From Deltaproteobacteria bacterium IMCC39146 (GTDB lineage Bacteria > Desulfobacterota > Desulfuromonadia > Desulfuromonadales > BM103): a DNA stretch of 47,459 nucleotides. Below are positions 44,767 to 47,459 of this stretch, piece after piece. Every line of letters begins with the position of its first letter. Position 1 is the first letter of the stretch. The translations under genes were made by a program, and so were the position numbers. The stretch is from the NCBI GenBank assembly GCA_030005635.1, contig JARUHP010000028.1, forward strand, positions 1-47,459, in the 5' to 3' direction. Under the pieces are notes generated by a model. That model ran no database searches, had not been told where the DNA came from, and saw only the letters and a program-made list of their open reading frames with translations.

Positions 44767-46257
44767 ATGCAAAGGTCAAGTGGAATTCTGCTGCACCCAA
44801 CGGCCCTTTCGGGCCCTTTCAAGATTGGCGACCTTGGCAAAGAGGCGCGTCTTTTTATCGACTTTCTCACCAAGGCAGGGCAGAGCGTCTGGCAGATCTT
44901 ACCCCTGGGGCCAACCGGATACGGCCACTCTCCCTACAACGCTCTCTCAGCCTTTGCAGGCAATCCGGCCCTGATTGACCTTCAACAACTGGTCGACAGC
45001 GGAGAGCTTGAGCGTTCAGACCTTGACCAGGCCATCAAAAAAAGCATGGCATTGGACTTTGGTCAGGTACAGGAGGTCAAAAACGACCTTCTCATGGAAG
45101 CTGGGCAGAGTTTTTTAAAGGCGTCCCAATGTCCCCGAAGAGACGCTTTCGAGTCTTTCTGCATAGAGCAGTCAGACTGGCTCGATGACTTCAGCCTCTT
45201 TATGGCCTTGCGGGAGGAATTCTCTGGACAGGCATGGTTTGAATGGCCAGAGGACCTGCGCACCCGACAGCAACAGACCCTGGACGCTTATCGGACAGAG
45301 CTTTCCCAAAGGTGTCTGTTACACAAGTATCAGCAATTCGTTTTTAGCGAGCAATGGTCCGCTCTGAAAGATTATGCCAACGGCAAAGGCATTAGAATTT
45401 TTGGTGACATTCCTATCTTTGTTGCTTACGACTCAGTCGATGTCTGGGCCAATCAGTACCTCTTCCAGTTGGATGAGAAAGGTCGGGCGCTGGCCGTGGC
45501 CGGCGTTCCACCGGACTATTTCAGTAAAACCGGGCAACGCTGGGGCAACCCTCTTTACCGTTGGGACCGTCTTGCGGAAGAAGATTTTCACTGGTGGCAA
45601 AGACGCTTCGAGTATCAACTGAAGTGTAGTGACCTGGTCAGAATCGATCACTTTCGTGGTTTCCAGGCGTGCTGGTCGATCCCTGCGAAGGAGAAGACCG
45701 CCGTCAATGGCCACTGGGAGGACGTCCCGGGACGCGAACTCTTTACAAAACTCTTCTCGCACAATAATGATTTGCCGATCATTGCCGAGGACCTTGGCAT
45801 CATAACGCCTGAGGTAGAAAAACTCCGTGATGACTTTGGCCTGCCCGGCATGAAAATCCTGCAGTTTGCCTTTGATTCCGGACCGGATAATCCCTACCTG
45901 CCAGAGAATCATATCGCCAACAGCGTTGTCTACACTGGGACCCATGATAACAACACAACGCTGGGTTGGTGGCGAGAGCTCTCAAGAGAGCAGAAAGATC
46001 AGGTACGGGAATACCTCCAATTAAACAGGCCGAAGATGCCGCAAGAGTTGATTCGTCTGGCCATGTCCAGTGTTGCCAAACTCTGCATCATTCCCTGCCA
46101 GGACATTCTTGGTCTTGACAGCGGATCACGCTTCAACACCCCTGGTCGCGCAACCGGAAACTGGGAGTGGCAGATGAAGCCTGAAGCACTAACCGAGGAA
46201 CTCGCTGAGAATCTTTTTTGCCTTACACAAAATTATCATCGCACAACAGTTCAGTAG
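44767..46257 (+). CDS. malQ: 4-alpha-glucanotransferase (GH77 amylomaltase)
   Basis: This 496-residue amylomaltase transfers alpha-1,4-glucan segments in glycogen/maltodextrin metabolism in the cytoplasm. The N-terminus SGILLHPTALSGPFKIGDLG and the QSVWQILPLGPTGYGHSPYN segment are standard. The catalytic residues lie in LVRIDHFRGF (Asp nucleophile), IIAEDLGIITPEV (Glu acid/base) and YTGTHDNNTTLGWW (transition-state Asp). It has full family length, with an ATG and AGGAG about 10 nt upstream. No other glycogen genes are in the window. Confidence 0.95.
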   Translation: MQRSSGILLHPTALSGPFKIGDLGKEARLFIDFLTKAGQSVWQILPLGPTGYGHSPYNALSAFAGNPALIDLQQLVDSGELERSDLDQAIKKSMALDFGQVQEVKNDLLMEAGQSFLKASQCPRRDAFESFCIEQSDWLDDFSLFMALREEFSGQAWFEWPEDLRTRQQQTLDAYRTELSQRCLLHKYQQFVFSEQWSALKDYANGKGIRIFGDIPIFVAYDSVDVWANQYLFQLDEKGRALAVAGVPPDYFSKTGQRWGNPLYRWDRLAEEDFHWWQRRFEYQLKCSDLVRIDHFRGFQACWSIPAKEKTAVNGHWEDVPGRELFTKLFSHNNDLPIIAEDLGIITPEVEKLRDDFGLPGMKILQFAFDSGPDNPYLPENHIANSVVYTGTHDNNTTLGWWRELSREQKDQVREYLQLNRPKMPQELIRLAMSSVAKLCIIPCQDILGLDSGSRFNTPGRATGNWEWQMKPEALTEELAENLFCLTQNYHRTTVQ

Positions 46258-46302
46258 GGCTTGCTGAGTTCTTAGAGTGTGTGATATATATTTAAATTGT
46301 GT

Positions 46303-46331
46303 TTGAAACATTTAACCCACGTGGGCATAAT
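46303..46331 (+). promoter_or_regulatory. Sigma-70 type promoter for the OB-fold lipoprotein
   Basis: TTGAAA (46303-46308) and CATAAT (46326-46331) are separated by 17 nt. The spacer includes the palindrome CCCACGTGGG, and GGGCATAATGCCC surrounds the -10, so an operator role for these dyads is possible. Confidence 0.6.
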
Positions 46332-46369
46332 GCCCGGACATTACCTTTTAGTATCGGAGGACCTTACTC

Positions 46370-47143
46370 GTGAAACAACTGATGACTCTGTTCTGCATCG
46401 CAACTTTCTCACTCACCCTTCTCGCCGGTTGCGGTGAAGACACTCCTGCTCCTACAACAGAAGCAGCCAAACCTTCTGCACAAACAGCTCCTGCAGCAGC
46501 ACCTGAAGCCGCCCCTGGTAAAACTGGCAAAGTCACTGAAACCATGGACGCTGCTGGTTACACCTACGTTCAGATTGACACAGGTGCCGAGCAGTTCTGG
46601 GCCGCAGCACCTCAATTTGCAGTTCAGGTTGGTGACGATGTTGTCGTCCCCGAAGGCATGCCGATGCCTGACTATCACAGCAAGACCCTCGATCGCACCT
46701 TTGACATGGTCTACTTCGTTCCATCCGTTCTGGTTGGCGGCGCACAGGCTCTGAGCGGCGATATGCCCTCTGATCATCCTTCGATGGATGGTGGCAAAAC
46801 TGTTGTTGAAGAAACAACTGTTGACCTCTCTGGTATTACTGCCGCAGAAGGTGGCGTTACTGTCGAGGACATGTTCACCAAGAAAGCTGAACTTGCCGGC
46901 AAGTCGGTCTCTGTACGCGGCAAAGTTGTCAAGTTCACCCCCGAGATCATGGGCAAGAACTGGATTCATCTTCAGGATGGCACAGGCGCAGAGGGCACTA
47001 GCGATCTGACCGTCACCACCAGTGCTTCGGCCAAGATGGGCGACACCGTTGTCGTAAGCGGCGTTGTCGTCATCGACAAGGACTTCGGCTACGGCTACGC
47101 ATACGATGTCATCATCGAAGATGCTGAAGTTACCGTCGAATAA
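46370..47143 (+). CDS. Lipoprotein with two OB-fold-like domains (NrfJ-related)
   Basis: This 257-residue lipoprotein has a signal peptide and lipobox LLAGC (Cys at about residue 21), followed by an Ala/Pro-rich linker. Two similar domains follow. The first contains KVTETMDAAGYTYVQIDTGA, EQFWAAAPQFAVQVGDDVVV; the second contains LAGKSVSVRGKVVKFTPEIM, GKNWIHLQDGTG and MGDTVVVSGVVVIDKDF. This matches small OB-fold proteins including NrfJ-like ones, of unknown molecular role. The start is a GTG at 46370 with GGAGG 9 nt upstream. GC content and codon use are richer than in the polysaccharide cluster. Confidence 0.85.
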   Translation: MKQLMTLFCIATFSLTLLAGCGEDTPAPTTEAAKPSAQTAPAAAPEAAPGKTGKVTETMDAAGYTYVQIDTGAEQFWAAAPQFAVQVGDDVVVPEGMPMPDYHSKTLDRTFDMVYFVPSVLVGGAQALSGDMPSDHPSMDGGKTVVEETTVDLSGITAAEGGVTVEDMFTKKAELAGKSVSVRGKVVKFTPEIMGKNWIHLQDGTGAEGTSDLTVTTSASAKMGDTVVVSGVVVIDKDFGYGYAYDVIIEDAEVTVE

Positions 47144-47165
47144 GAAAATCCAAAGTTGAGTCACC

Positions 47166-47196
47166 AAGGCCCCTGGGATTCCCCAGGGGCCTTTTT
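47166..47196 (+). terminator. Intrinsic terminator after the OB-fold lipoprotein gene
   Basis: AAGGCCCCTGGG pairs with CCCAGGGGCCTT around a 4-5-base loop, ending in five T. It lies 23 nt after the stop codon. Confidence 0.95.
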
Positions 47197-47253
47197 ATTG
47201 CCTTTTTTCTCTGTGTCCTCTGTGACTCTGTGGTGAAAGTTTTGGTCCAGATC

Positions 47254-47277
47254 GACCTGGTAGCTAGCTACCAGGTC
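47254..47277. repeat. Perfect 24-bp palindrome
   Basis: GACCTGGTAGCT is followed directly by its reverse complement. No T run follows. It sits in the gene-free stretch after the terminator at 47166. Confidence 0.85.
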
Positions 47278-47352
47278 ATTTATTGCCAGCAAAACCTAGT
47301 CGGCAGCAGGATTAGTCCTCGATGGCGTTCAGCTGTTGTCAACAAATAGAAC

Positions 47353-47386
47353 TGTCCGGTTTGTTAGCAAATGAATTGTCCGGTTT
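47353..47386 (+). repeat. Direct repeat TGTCCGGTTT, two copies 24 bp apart
   Basis: TGTCCGGTTT occurs at 47353-47362 and 47377-47386. Such repeats are seen near insertion-sequence ends, and an element may begin beyond the window, but no transposase is visible here. Confidence 0.5.
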
Positions 47387-47459
47387 CCCTCACGATCAGG
47401 TAGGGAAAGAAACGGACGCGACGGTTATTGATTTTCAGCGGTTTTAATGCATTCAAGTA

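Noticed and set aside
46409-47167. 252-residue minus-strand open reading frame
   Set aside because: It is antisense to the OB-fold lipoprotein, which has a promoter, ribosome-binding site, signal peptide and terminator.
1-47459. CRISPR array
   Set aside because: No regularly spaced repeats of 23-40 bases with unique spacers were seen; the only tandem repeat is the 9-bp unit at 30911.

Overview
The window looks like a chromosomal segment of a Desulfuromonadales/Geobacterales-type bacterium (Desulfobacterota, formerly deltaproteobacteria). This is inferred from moderate GC, the polysaccharide gene types, a GEMM-type cyclic-dinucleotide riboswitch, and paired small lipoproteins and Fn3/poly-Gly surface proteins; there is no rRNA or marker gene to fix the taxon. 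It is dominated by one large minus-strand exopolysaccharide/capsule cluster (about 806-30143), followed by a scrambled accessory region with duplications and relic genes (30144-42560), then ordinary chromosome (sensor kinase, malQ, a small lipoprotein).

Polysaccharide cluster, read 5' to 3' on the minus strand from 30143 downward: Wza-like export lipoprotein, Wzz/GumC-like chain-length protein, AAA+ ATPase with a C-terminal LysM-like domain, a CpsD-like P-loop protein without a normal Walker A, a polyprenyl-phosphate sugar transferase with an N-terminal degenerate GGDEF-like domain, then sugar-nucleotide genes matching WbpB, WbpD and WbpE. Next comes a tightly coupled modification cassette (FemAB-like transferase, polysaccharide deacetylase, methyltransferase, ATP-grasp ligase, second methyltransferase), a DUF354 protein, WbpA/TviB-like dehydrogenase, WbpI/WecB-like 2-epimerase, a second deacetylase-like protein, a GT2, a sulfotransferase, a Wzy/O-antigen-ligase-like protein, Wzx flippase, two GT4 glycosyltransferases and another methyltransferase. 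With WbpA, B, E, D and I all present, the repeat unit probably contains a di-N-acetylated mannuronic acid, ManNAc(3NAc)A, made from UDP-GlcNAc. Polymerisation would follow a Wzx/Wzy-type route with a Wzz/Wza/beta-barrel export path (the BBP2-like porin lies at 39233-40630).

The distal end of the cluster is eroded by insertion sequences: an IS30 3' end (1-350), three IS3-type relics, and one heavily decayed integrase-type transposase (7256-8482).

The 30-42.6 kb region holds the most unusual material. It includes a promoter, GEMM-class riboswitch and overlapping intrinsic terminator ahead of a tiny secreted protein whose frame is broken in an A8 tract. It also holds two diverged copies of a 1.4-1.6 kb segment encoding a membrane-anchored endonuclease/exonuclease/phosphatase-fold protein, each with a different small palindromic element at the same CTAG. 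Further items are a truncated second Wza lipoprotein carrying its upstream region, two IS110 fragments, a truncated adenylation-domain gene, a large multidomain lipoprotein, and an Fn3 protein in which one Fn3 domain is interrupted by a membrane segment and a Cys-Gly7 stretch. Homopolymeric C/G tracts of 11-13 bases occur at three intergenic sites.

The right end (42653-47459) has a PAS sensor histidine kinase divergent from malQ, a small OB-fold lipoprotein with a good promoter and terminator, and a final non-coding stretch with a 24-bp palindrome.
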